NCBI RefSeq assembly: GCF_030816715.1 | Contig: NZ_JAUSYH010000001.1 | Coordinates: 8,060,001 to 8,124,000, forward strand | Direction of reading: 5' to 3' | Source of the DNA: Streptomyces achromogenes | Lineage (GTDB): Bacteria > Actinomycetota > Actinomycetes > Streptomycetales > Streptomycetaceae | DNA: 64,000 nucleotides | In this document: positions 37,042 through 44,790 of the stretch, in pieces | Numbering within the stretch: the stretch's first letter is position 1 | Layout of the letters: each line of letters opens with the position of its first letter | Notes under the pieces: generated by a model | What the model was told of the DNA's origin: nothing | Database searches by the model: none | What the model saw: the letters and a program-made list of their open reading frames with translations, nothing else | Made by a program: the position numbers and the translations under genes

Positions 37042-38265
37042 ATGACGCCCGGCGCCCCCACGCCCGCCCGCCACTACGCCCTGCTGCTGTTCGCCGACTT
37101 CGGCCACATCGCCCCCACCCTGGGAGTGGCCCGTGAACTCCTCGCCCGCGGCCACCGGGTCACCTACGTCGTCGACGAGCGGTTCGGGCCCCTCGTGGAG
37201 GACTGCGGCGCCCGCGCCGTCACCTACGTCTCCGCGCGCGGCGACTTCTACCGTGCCGCCGACCCCAGCCCGGACCGGCTCGCCCGCGACGGCTACGACC
37301 TGCTCGTCGACACCGTGCACACCGTCTTCCCCGCCGCACTTCAGGCCCTGGCGGCCGACCCGCCCGACGTGGTGCTCTACGACTTCGAGACCGTCGCCGC
37401 CGGCCGGGTGGCCGCACGGGTCCTGGGGGCCGTGCCGGTCCAGGTCTGCCCCAGTCACGCCGCCAACGAGACCTTCTCCCTGCGCGCCCAGATGTGGGAC
37501 CCCGGGCATCCGCTGATGGCCGAGGGAGCCAGGGTGCTGATCGACTTCATGGGCGAACACGGCATCGGACTGGACGAGATGGGCCGGTACGGCACCGAAT
37601 GGGACACCCGCAACCTGGTCTTCCTGCCGCGCGCCTTCCAGATCGAGGGGGACGGCTTCGACGACCGGTTCGCCTTCGTCGGCCCCGTTTTCACCGAACC
37701 CGAACCCGGCCTCTGGTCACCGCCCGACGACGGGCGCCGCGTCGCTCTGGTGTCGCTGGGTACGGAGTCGGGGGACCGGGGCGACTTCTTCCGCCTGTGC
37801 GCCGAGGCGTTCTCGCCGGCCGAATGGCATGTCGTCATGACGCTCGGCCGCGACAGCGACCCCGGACTCCTCGGGTCGCTGCCGGCGCATGTCGAGGCGC
37901 ACCCCTGGCTGCCGCACCCCGCCGTGCTGCCGCACGCCGACGTGTTCGTGTGCCACGCGGGCATGGGCAGCCTCATGGAGTCCCTGTCCTACGGCACGCC
38001 CGTGGTGGCCCTTCCCCGCGCCCACGAACTGGCGCTGAGCGCGCAGCGGCTGGAAGACCGCGGGGTCGGCCGGGCCCTGTCCCGGGCCGGTCTGACCGCC
38101 CGGCGTCTCGCCGCCACGGTGGAGGATCTGCTCGCCGACCCCGGCGGACCCGCGGCCCTCGCCTCGATGCGGGAGGCCGTCCGCACGGCGGGCGGCGCCG
38201 CCCGTGCCGCCGACCTGCTGCAGACGTGGGCGGCGCGGGTTCCGGCGACGCCCACGCGCGGCTGA
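37042..38265 (+). CDS. Macrolide-type glycosyltransferase (MGT/OleD-like, GT1)
   Basis: 407 residues, ATG 37042 with GGAGAG 5 bases upstream. N-terminal LLFADFGHIAPTLGVARELL with the acceptor-side His, and a C-terminal HPAVLPHADVFVCHAGMGS donor motif, as in the MGT subfamily. Members include antibiotic-inactivating transferases (OleD, OleI, MgtA) and biosynthetic sugar transferases. Two roles are therefore possible: attaching a second sugar, or self-protection by reversible glucosylation. Its position directly after the epimerase favours biosynthesis. Ends in a very strong shared terminator with the 3-dehydrase gene. Confidence 0.9.
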   Translation: MTPGAPTPARHYALLLFADFGHIAPTLGVARELLARGHRVTYVVDERFGPLVEDCGARAVTYVSARGDFYRAADPSPDRLARDGYDLLVDTVHTVFPAALQALAADPPDVVLYDFETVAAGRVAARVLGAVPVQVCPSHAANETFSLRAQMWDPGHPLMAEGARVLIDFMGEHGIGLDEMGRYGTEWDTRNLVFLPRAFQIEGDGFDDRFAFVGPVFTEPEPGLWSPPDDGRRVALVSLGTESGDRGDFFRLCAEAFSPAEWHVVMTLGRDSDPGLLGSLPAHVEAHPWLPHPAVLPHADVFVCHAGMGSLMESLSYGTPVVALPRAHELALSAQRLEDRGVGRALSRAGLTARRLAATVEDLLADPGGPAALASMREAVRTAGGAARAADLLQTWAARVPATPTRG

Positions 38266-38285
38266 GCGGTCCGTCGGCACACGAA

Positions 38286-38329
38286 ACGGGGTGGGTCCCG
38301 GCGACCTCAGGCGCCGGGACCCACCCCGT
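38286..38329. terminator. Strong bidirectional terminator hairpin
   Basis: Perfect 18-base stem (38286-38303 with 38312-38329) and 8-base loop, in the 79-base gap between two converging genes. The longest hairpin I find in the window. Confidence 0.9.
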
Positions 38330-38344
38330 GGACGTGTCGCGGGG

Positions 38345-39646
38345 TCAGTGCGGCAGGGTCACGTACTCGAGCACCGTGTTGATGCTGTGGTCGATCATCT
38401 CGTCGGTCAGGCCCGGGTACACACCGATCCAGAACGTCCGCTCGGTGGTGATGTCGCTGTTGGTGAGCGGTCCGCTGACCCGGAACTCCTGTCCCTCGTA
38501 AGCCGGGTGGCGGGTCAGGTTGCCCGCGAAGAAGCGGCGGGTGGCGACCATGCTGGACTCCAGGTGGTCGATCAGGGCGCCGGGCTGGAACGGCGCGCCC
38601 GGCTGCACGGTGATGGCGAAGCCGAACCAGCTCGGGTCGCTGCCCGGCGTGGCCTCGGGAAGCAGCAGGTGCGGCAGCCCGTCCAGACCCTCCCGCAGCC
38701 GGGCCCAGTTGTGGCGCCGGGCCTTGCCGAACTCGTCGATGCGGCCGAGCTGCTGGAGCCCGAGCGCCGCGGAGACGTCCGTCGACTTCAGGTTGTAGCC
38801 CACGTGGGAGAAGATGTACTTGTGGTCGTAGCCCTCCGGCAGTGAACCCATCTGGTGCTCGAAACGCTTGAAGCAGCGGTTGTCCTCACCCGGCTCGCAC
38901 CAGCAGTCGCGGCCCCAGTCGCGCATCGATTCCACGATCCGCGCCAGGGCCAGGTTGTCCGTCAGGACGCAGCCGCCCTCGCCCATCGTGATGTGGTGGG
39001 CGGGGTAGAAGCTCTCGGTCGCCAGGTCCCCGAAGGTCCCGGTCAGCTGTCCCTCGTAGGTGCTGCCCAGCGCGTCGCAGTTGTCCTCGATGAGGAACAG
39101 GCCACGATCCTCCGCCAGTTGGGCGATCTCGCGGACCTGGAAGGGATTGCCCAGCGCATGGGCCATCATGATCGCGCGGGTGCGCGGACCGATGGCCTCC
39201 TCCACCCGCTCCAGTGCGGCGTTGTAGGTGCCCAGCTCGACGTCGACGAAGACCGGCACCATGCCGTTCTGCAGGATCGGATTGACCGTCGTGGGGAACC
39301 CGGCGGCCACCGTGATCACCTCGTCGCCGCGCTTGAGCCGGTCCGCGCCCAGTTGCGGCGAGGTGAGGCTGCTCAGGGCCAGCAGATTGGCCGACGAGCC
39401 GGAGTTGGTCAGGTGCGCCTTGCGCAGCCCGAAGTACTTCGCCAGCGAACGTTCCAGCCTGCGCGAGCTGACGCCGGCCGCGATGCGCATGTCGAGTGCC
39501 GCTTCCACCAGCGCCACCCGGTCGTCCTCGCTGAGCACCGCGCCGGACGCCAGCACGGGCGTGATGCCCGGCACGAACCCCGATGAGAGGGTGGAGCGGT
39601 GGTATTCCCGCACCAGGTCGAGGATCTCGGTCTTGTCGTTCCCCAC
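38345..39646 (-). CDS. dTDP-4-keto-6-deoxyhexose 3-dehydrase (E1/SpnQ/ColD type, PMP and iron-sulfur dependent)
   Basis: 433 residues from GTG 39646 with GGAGG about 10 bases upstream; the frame is open to 39757. Aminotransferase (DegT/DnrJ/EryC1) fold, but the PLP lysine is replaced by His217 (SFYPAHHITMG), the hallmark of the pyridoxamine-phosphate C-3 deoxygenases. The cysteine cluster DCWCEPGEDNRC matches the [2Fe-2S] ligands of E1 and SpnQ. Removes the C-3 hydroxyl of a 4-keto sugar by radical reduction and needs an external electron donor. In the spinosyn pathway it follows a 2,3-dehydratase; in the ascarylose pathway it acts directly. Divergent from the second acyltransferase, with PimM-like sites between. 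Confidence 0.94.
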   Translation of the reverse strand: MGNDKTEILDLVREYHRSTLSSGFVPGITPVLASGAVLSEDDRVALVEAALDMRIAAGVSSRRLERSLAKYFGLRKAHLTNSGSSANLLALSSLTSPQLGADRLKRGDEVITVAAGFPTTVNPILQNGMVPVFVDVELGTYNAALERVEEAIGPRTRAIMMAHALGNPFQVREIAQLAEDRGLFLIEDNCDALGSTYEGQLTGTFGDLATESFYPAHHITMGEGGCVLTDNLALARIVESMRDWGRDCWCEPGEDNRCFKRFEHQMGSLPEGYDHKYIFSHVGYNLKSTDVSAALGLQQLGRIDEFGKARRHNWARLREGLDGLPHLLLPEATPGSDPSWFGFAITVQPGAPFQPGALIDHLESSMVATRRFFAGNLTRHPAYEGQEFRVSGPLTNSDITTERTFWIGVYPGLTDEMIDHSINTVLEYVTLPH

Positions 39647-39733
39647 GGCTGATGGCCTCCTGTATGTGCCGGTGGGGACGAGACGTGCTCGCCGGCTCGC
39701 AGTCGAAGCGAGTCCCCACGCCCGTATCGTTCG

Positions 39734-39749
39734 ATCGGGGGAACCCCAG
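39734..39749 (-). promoter_or_regulatory. Weak PimM-like operator candidate
   Basis: On the - strand CTGGGGTTCCCCCGAT matches the PimM consensus at 12 of 16 positions. It lies 88 bases upstream of the 3-dehydrase start and is oriented toward it. Weaker than the two neighbours. Confidence 0.35.
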
Positions 39750-39793
39750 ACCAGCACGCGCGCCCGCCCGCGGGCCAGGCACGCCGCACGATT

Positions 39794-39809
39794 CTAGGGA
39801 TCCACCAAG
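39794..39809 (+). promoter_or_regulatory. PimM-like operator candidate (3-dehydrase/acyltransferase intergenic), box 1
   Basis: CTAGGGATCCACCAAG, 12 of 16 matches, with a perfect left half. Spaced 26 bases from box 2. Confidence 0.5.
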
Positions 39810-39819
39810 AGCATGAGGT

Positions 39820-39835
39820 CTAGGGATTTCCTCGT
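39820..39835 (+). promoter_or_regulatory. PimM-like operator candidate (3-dehydrase/acyltransferase intergenic), box 2
   Basis: CTAGGGATTTCCTCGT matches at 13 of 16 positions including the first 12 in a row, the best uninterrupted match in the window. It lies 67 bases upstream of the second acyltransferase start. Confidence 0.65.
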
Positions 39836-39901
39836 CACGGACCCGGCACTCTGAAGTGCCAAGCCCGCGTGGGCCTTTCGCCCCTCCCTGGAGACGCACC
39901 C

Positions 39902-41266
39902 ATGAAGCACGGCCGCCCGTCGGGCAAGCCCGGGCAGATCGTCGTCCTGCGCTCAGGAGGGACGTCCGGCGAGCGGGTCCGGCTCGGCGTTCACGACCTG
40001 CTGAACGGGACTTTCGCCACACCACGCACCTTCTTCTACCGGCAGACCCTGGACGCCGACGCCCTGGCCGACTCCCTGCGCCGCACACTGGCGCACCACC
40101 CGCTGCTCACGGGACGCCTCGAACGTGACCCGGACGGCGGCCTCAGCGTGGTGTGCGACGACGCCGGCGCGATGTTCGCCGTCACCCACTCCGACCAGGT
40201 CATGCCGGACTACGGGCCGGACCGCTCCGCCAAACCGGACCTGCGCCGGTACATCCACTCCGTCAACGCCTTCCGCGTCGTCGGGCACGACACACCGCTG
40301 CTCACGGTCAAGGTCACCCACATGCGGGGAGGCGGCTCCGTGCTTGGCGTCGCCGTCAACCACAGCGTCGTCGACGGCAGCGGCTACCTCGACTTCCTGC
40401 GCCACTGGTCGCGCACGCATGCCGGACAGGACGGTTCCGCGGCGCCGTACGACCGCGCGCTGCTGGACGGCCTGGCCGGCGAGGCGCGGCCCGCACCGGA
40501 CGACCCGCAGTACCAGGTCGTCACCGGACGGCAGAAGTTCGGGTTCATCTGGAGGGTCAACTCCCGTGCGTGGAAGGTGCGAACGGTCACCGTCCGACTG
40601 ACCGCGGCGGAGGTCCTCGCCCTGCGCGCGGCCGCGCGCGCCGGACAGGACCGCGACCTGCCTCCCGCCTCCAGCGCGGTGGCGCTGGGGGCACACCTGT
40701 GGCGGGTCCTCGGCGCGCTGCGCGACCGGGAACCCGGGGCCGAGGAGCGCCTGGGGATCGTGGTCGGACTGCGGGCCGTGCTGAAGGACCGCCTTCCGCA
40801 CGGCTATGGGGGCAATGCGGTGTCCAACACCACGGCCGTGCTGTCGGCCCGGGAGTTGCGCGAAGAGCCCCTCGCCCACACCGTCGCCGCGGTACGCGCC
40901 GCCGTGCAGCGTGTCACGCCCGTCCGGGTGCGTCAGGAGGCCGCCTTCCTCGAGGCCCAGCGGCAGGCCGGGCGCTCGGCCCGGGTCCTCAGCCGCATGT
41001 CACTGGACGCCTTCGACGGCACGGTCGCCCTGAACGACTCCGGCAGGTTGCCGGTGTACACGCTGGAGTTCGGCGCCGGACGGCCGTTCTGGTTCGAGTT
41101 CCCGGCGAGCCCCATCCCCTGGACGGCACTCGTCACGCCCACCCCCGACGACGACCACAGCCGCGACGTGCACCTGAGCGTTCCCCGTGAAGCCGCCGAC
41201 GCCCTGCGCAGCCCCCGGTGGGCCGAACGTCTGCGCGGCGCTGCCGACGGTCCTGGCGGCCTCTGA
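39902..41266 (+). CDS. BAHD-fold O-acyltransferase, second copy
   Basis: 454 residues; ATG 39902 has GGAG 8 bases upstream (frame open from 39869). Same family as 27563-28972: LGVHDLLNGTF...TFFYR at the N-terminus, HxxxDG as NHSVVDG (His154/Asp158), and C-terminal EFGAGRPFWFEF. The two copies share the same landmarks throughout but clearly differ, so they are old paralogues with separate substrates or acyl donors. Under a promoter region with PimM-like sites. Converges with metK across a hairpin. Inferred role is acylation of a hydroxyl on the aglycone or sugar; the acyl-CoA cannot be predicted. Confidence 0.85.
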   Translation: MKHGRPSGKPGQIVVLRSGGTSGERVRLGVHDLLNGTFATPRTFFYRQTLDADALADSLRRTLAHHPLLTGRLERDPDGGLSVVCDDAGAMFAVTHSDQVMPDYGPDRSAKPDLRRYIHSVNAFRVVGHDTPLLTVKVTHMRGGGSVLGVAVNHSVVDGSGYLDFLRHWSRTHAGQDGSAAPYDRALLDGLAGEARPAPDDPQYQVVTGRQKFGFIWRVNSRAWKVRTVTVRLTAAEVLALRAAARAGQDRDLPPASSAVALGAHLWRVLGALRDREPGAEERLGIVVGLRAVLKDRLPHGYGGNAVSNTTAVLSARELREEPLAHTVAAVRAAVQRVTPVRVRQEAAFLEAQRQAGRSARVLSRMSLDAFDGTVALNDSGRLPVYTLEFGAGRPFWFEFPASPIPWTALVTPTPDDDHSRDVHLSVPREAADALRSPRWAERLRGAADGPGGL

Positions 41267-41360
41267 TCGCGGCTCCCGGTCAACTCGCGCGGCCGAGCGG
41301 CGAGTCGGTGCGCGTGCTGAACCGCACCACCGGGGGAGAGGGAAGCCGGGTCCGCAGGGC

Positions 41361-41405
41361 GAAGGGCCTGCTGGCACCGGTTCCGGCGGTGTCCGCAGGC
41401 CCTTC
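41361..41405. terminator. Bidirectional terminator between acyltransferase and metK
   Basis: Perfect 11-base stem (41361-41371 with 41395-41405), with a smaller nested inverted repeat in the loop, in the gap between converging genes. Confidence 0.75.
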
Positions 41406-41436
41406 CCCCTGTCGCTTCCCCTGTCGTCGCGGCTGC

Positions 41437-42660
41437 TTACAGGCCGGCGGCCTCGCGCAGCGCGTCCACGCGGTCCGTGCGCTCCCACGTGAAGTCGGGC
41501 AGCTCGCGGCCGAAGTGACCGTACGCGGCGGTCTGGGCGTAGATCGGCCGCAGCAGGTCGAGATCGCGGATGATCGCGGCCGGGCGGAGGTCGAAGACGT
41601 CGTCGATGGCCTTCTCGATCTTCTCGACGTCGACCTTGGCGGTGCCGAAGGTCTCGACGAACAGACCGACCGGCTCGGCCTTGCCGATCGCGTACGCGAC
41701 CTGGACCTCGCAGCGGGCCGCCAGACCCGCCGCCACCACGTTCTTCGCCACCCAGCGCATCGCGTACGCGGCCGAGCGGTCGACCTTGGAGGGGTCCTTG
41801 CCCGAGAACGCGCCGCCGCCGTGCCGGGCGAAGCCGCCGTAGGTGTCGATGATGATCTTGCGGCCGGTGAGGCCGGCGTCGCCCATCGGACCGCCGATCT
41901 CGAAGCGGCCGGTCGGGTTCACCAGCAGGCGGTAGTTGTCGGTGTCGAGCTTGATGCCCTCGTCCAGGAGCGCCTTCAGCTCCGGCTCCACGACGAACTC
42001 GCGGATGTCGGGGGCCAGCAGCGAGTCCAGGTCGATGTCGGACGCGTGCTGCGAGGAGACGACGACGGTGTCCAGCCGGACCGCCTTGTCCCCGTCGTAC
42101 TCGATGGTGACCTGGGTCTTGCCGTCCGGGCGCAGGTAGGGGATGGTCCCGTTCTTGCGGACGTCCGACAGGCGCTTCGACAGCCGGTGCGCCAGGAAGA
42201 TCGGCAGCGGCATCAGCGTCGGCGTCTCGTCGGAGGCGTAGCCGAACATCAGGCCCTGGTCACCGGCGCCCTGCCGGTCCAGCTCGTCCCCTTCCTCACC
42301 TGCGGCGGACCCCTCGACCCGGGCCTCGTACGCCGTGTCGACGCCCTGGGCGATGTCCGCGGACTGCGCGCCGATGGACACCGAGACGCCGCAGGAGGCG
42401 CCGTCGAAGCCCTTCTTGGAGGAGTCGTAGCCGATCTCGAGGATCTTGTCGCGCACCAGCTGGGGGATCGGCGCGTAGGCCTTGGTGGTGACCTCGCCGG
42501 CCACGTGCACCAGACCGGTCGTGATCAGGGTCTCGACGGCGACCCGGGAGGCCGGGTCCTCACGCAGCAGGGCGTCGAGGATGGTGTCGCTGATCTGGTC
42601 AGCGATCTTGTCGGGGTGACCCTCGGTCACAGACTCCGAAGTGAACAGGCGACGAGGCAT
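41437..42660 (-). CDS. metK: S-adenosylmethionine synthetase
   Basis: 407 residues from ATG 42660 with AGGAGA 5 bases upstream; the frame is open to 42699. Begins MPRRLFTSESVTEGHPDKIA, the conserved MetK start; GAGDQGLMFGYA and the HGGGAFSGKDPSKVDRSAAY loop are intact, so it should be active. Makes SAM from methionine and ATP. It lies downstream of an MTA/SAH nucleosidase and a DoxX gene on the same strand; the 83-base gap leaves room for its own promoter. In this setting it may be a cluster copy that raises methyl-donor supply, though it could also be the only housekeeping gene. No methyltransferase of the cluster is in the window. Confidence 0.97.
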   Translation of the reverse strand: MPRRLFTSESVTEGHPDKIADQISDTILDALLREDPASRVAVETLITTGLVHVAGEVTTKAYAPIPQLVRDKILEIGYDSSKKGFDGASCGVSVSIGAQSADIAQGVDTAYEARVEGSAAGEEGDELDRQGAGDQGLMFGYASDETPTLMPLPIFLAHRLSKRLSDVRKNGTIPYLRPDGKTQVTIEYDGDKAVRLDTVVVSSQHASDIDLDSLLAPDIREFVVEPELKALLDEGIKLDTDNYRLLVNPTGRFEIGGPMGDAGLTGRKIIIDTYGGFARHGGGAFSGKDPSKVDRSAAYAMRWVAKNVVAAGLAARCEVQVAYAIGKAEPVGLFVETFGTAKVDVEKIEKAIDDVFDLRPAAIIRDLDLLRPIYAQTAAYGHFGRELPDFTWERTDRVDALREAAGL

Positions 42661-42743
42661 GATTCTCCTGGGGTACCGCGGCGCCCCCCGACGGGACACC
42701 GCACAGAACGGACGGTTCGGGTTCCGGCGCCTGCTGGTGCGGT

Positions 42744-43352
42744 TCAGATCAGGTGCCGGCGCATCCAGTCGGCCAGGACGCCGGAGGCCACCGCGGCCGC
42801 CACGGGCCAGGCCTGCTCGGCCGACTCGTCGGCCTGGTCGCTGACGTACTTCACGATCCGCACCGGCAGGCCGAACCGCTCGGCCACGGAGGCGATCGCG
42901 TAGCCCTCCATGTCGACCAGGTCGGCCCGCTCGGCCAGCAGGGTGCGGGTGCGGCCGTCGGCGACGAAGGAGTCACCGGTGGCCAGGGTGGGTCCGGGTT
43001 CGGGCCGTACGGTCAGCGGACGGCCGTAGTGCACCCCGCTGAGCCGGTGGAGAACCTCGTCCGGCAGGTCGTGCTGAATGACCCGGGACACCTCGACTGC
43101 ACCGCTCAGCGAGCCGCTGAGCGACCCGGCCGTACCGAGGTTGACGATCTCCCGTGGGCGTGCCGACGACAGTGCCCACGAGAGCTCCACGGTGGCCCGC
43201 ACCTTCCCCATTCCGGTGATCAGGACGGGAAGGGTGTCGTCGAAGTGCGCCGCCTCCGCCTCGGCCGCCGTCACGATCAACGGAAGATCGGGACGTATGC
43301 GGCCGCGGAGACGGGCCGTGAAGGCGGCTTCGGGCAGGGCGGGGAGCAGCAC
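42744..43352 (-). CDS. 5'-methylthioadenosine/S-adenosylhomocysteine nucleosidase-like (PNP/UDP phosphorylase family)
   Basis: 202 residues from GTG 43352. The family landmarks are present: GMGKVRATVELSWAL, NLGTAGSL, DMEGYAIASVAERF (substrate-binding Glu) and YVSDQADESA (catalytic Asp). Hydrolyses MTA or SAH to free adenine, removing the product that inhibits SAM-dependent methyltransferases. Next to metK, so the pair would make SAM and clear SAH. It follows the DoxX gene after 43 bases. Futalosine hydrolase of menaquinone synthesis is a related alternative, which the metK context argues against. Confidence 0.85.
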   Translation of the reverse strand: MLLPALPEAAFTARLRGRIRPDLPLIVTAAEAEAAHFDDTLPVLITGMGKVRATVELSWALSSARPREIVNLGTAGSLSGSLSGAVEVSRVIQHDLPDEVLHRLSGVHYGRPLTVRPEPGPTLATGDSFVADGRTRTLLAERADLVDMEGYAIASVAERFGLPVRIVKYVSDQADESAEQAWPVAAAVASGVLADWMRRHLI

Positions 43353-43395
43353 GGTATTCCTGTTCTTGAGGGGCGCCGGTCGAGGTGGGCCGGTG

Positions 43396-43740
43396 TCAGG
43401 TGTTCCGGACGGTCAGCAGTGTGGCCAGCAGCGCCGTCACGGCGAGCACGCTCGGCGCGATGAGCCCCTTGCGGTCGTTCGCCCGGAGATGGAAGACCAC
43501 GGCGCCGCAGAAGTACAGGAACACCCCTGCGCCTGCGGCTATTCCCAGCGGCCGGTAGGCCAGCCCGAGAAGCAGTCCCGAGGCCCCGGCGATCTCCACC
43601 CAGGCGAGCCGCGGCAGCCACGGGTCGGGCACGCCCACTCCGCGCATCGCGGCGACCACCGACTCCTGCCGTCGCAGCTTGCCCAGCGCCGAGACCAGGA
43701 GGACCAGCGACAGGACGATGGTGAAGGACGCGAAGTTCAT
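43396..43740 (-). CDS. DoxX-family membrane protein
   Basis: 114 residues from ATG 43740, with GGAG about 9 bases upstream; the longer frame to 44001 is unlikely. Four hydrophobic segments, beginning MNFASFTIVLSLVLLVSALG, with the KLRRQESVVAAMRGVGVP loop typical of DoxX proteins. Predicted inner-membrane protein, function unclear; some relatives work in thiol or quinone redox reactions. First gene of the DoxX-nucleosidase-metK run, with a PimM-like site 75 bases upstream, so it is probably part of the cluster regulon. Confidence 0.85.
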   Translation of the reverse strand: MNFASFTIVLSLVLLVSALGKLRRQESVVAAMRGVGVPDPWLPRLAWVEIAGASGLLLGLAYRPLGIAAGAGVFLYFCGAVVFHLRANDRKGLIAPSVLAVTALLATLLTVRNT

Positions 43741-44101
43741 GGACACGGGTCTCCGGTGGACGAGGCGGCGAGGGACCGTGCGCTGACGGCCGTCCCCATG
43801 CTGGCCGCGATCGGTCCAGGAGATCCCTAGTGCTGGATTCCGCGTTCTGCGGGTACAGGGGCTGCCGGCGGGGTAGTCGGGGTGCTCGGGGCGGGCGCCG
43901 GACGGTCGTTGGACGAGCACGACCGGGGCGCGACGAAGGCGAACCTGCCGTCGTCCGCCGGCCCCGCTCACCCGCCGAATACGACGGCGATATGCGGGCA
44001 TCCGATGAGGAAGTCAGCACCAGACCGTATGCCCGCGCCGAGACCGGAAGGACGGATCGCGGATGTGCCTCCAGTGAGACCGCTCACGGTGGCATACTCC
44101 A
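43741..44101. other. Intergenic region between DoxX and HAD-like genes
   Basis: 361 bases between divergent genes. It contains one PimM-like site (43815-43830). The remainder holds no family-like open frame. Confidence 0.6.
43815..43830 (-). promoter_or_regulatory. PimM-like operator candidate upstream of DoxX-nucleosidase-metK
   Basis: On the - strand CTAGGGATCTCCTGGA matches CTVGGGAWWTCCCBAG at 12 of 16 positions, with a perfect first eight. It lies 75 bases before the DoxX start. Confidence 0.5.
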
Positions 44102-44728
44102 ATGAGACTCATGTCTGCCCTAGCCGCCGTGTTTTTCTCAGTGGACTGCATCCTGACCAGGGGAAGCAGCCTGTCCCGCCTCGTCGAGGAACGCCTCGGA
44201 CTGAGCGGGGCCTCGAGCGTGCATGAAACCCGGGCGACCGACGCGGCACGCTGGTCGGGCATCCCGGAGAACGCACTGCACACCCAGCTCGCGGGGCTCC
44301 CCATGATCCCCGGAATCGCGGAGACCACGCAGTGGTGCTGGAGCAGCGGCCTGGTTCCGATCGTCTCCAGCCTCACCTGGACCCCGATCGGCGCACACCT
44401 CGCCGAGCGGTTCGGTTTTCACTCGTACGCGGGGCGCTGCCTGGACGCGAGGAACGGCAGGTTCACGGGCCAGGCCGGCCGCCCGCAGACGCCCGCGGAC
44501 CAGGTCGAGTTCGTCCGGCGCCGTGCCGACGATCTCGGGGTCGCGCCTCGCGGCTGCGCGGCCGTGGGCGCCTGCCCGACCGACGGCCCGCTCTTCGGCT
44601 CGGTCGGCCTCGCCATCGCCTTCAACGCCCCGTCGGAGGTGAGCGCGCTCGCGACCACCTCCGTCGAGGGAGACGACCTGCGCGCCGTGATACCCGAGTT
44701 GCAGCGCCTGACGGCCAGCAGGGTCTGA
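44102..44728 (+). CDS. HAD-like (phosphoserine phosphatase-type) protein with degenerate catalytic motifs
   Basis: 208 residues; ATG 44102 or ATG 44111, neither with a clear ribosome site. The overall order of segments is that of SerB-like HAD phosphatases: motif I region VFFSVDCILTRG, a helical cap, motif II region VPIVSSLTW, and a motif IV region VGACPTDGPLF. The nucleophilic Asp of motif I is Ser13 (second Asp kept as Asp15), and the GDGxND motif has lost its first Asp. A normal phospho-aspartate mechanism is therefore unlikely, and the protein may be non-catalytic or use another chemistry. Located at the edge of the cluster next to the DoxX promoter region; whether it belongs to the pathway is open. 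Confidence 0.7.
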   Translation: MRLMSALAAVFFSVDCILTRGSSLSRLVEERLGLSGASSVHETRATDAARWSGIPENALHTQLAGLPMIPGIAETTQWCWSSGLVPIVSSLTWTPIGAHLAERFGFHSYAGRCLDARNGRFTGQAGRPQTPADQVEFVRRRADDLGVAPRGCAAVGACPTDGPLFGSVGLAIAFNAPSEVSALATTSVEGDDLRAVIPELQRLTASRV

Positions 44729-44790
44729 GCAACGGCGATCGAACGGCTGAGCGGTGGGAGTCGCGGGCGGCAGGGCAGCGTCTTCCCGGT

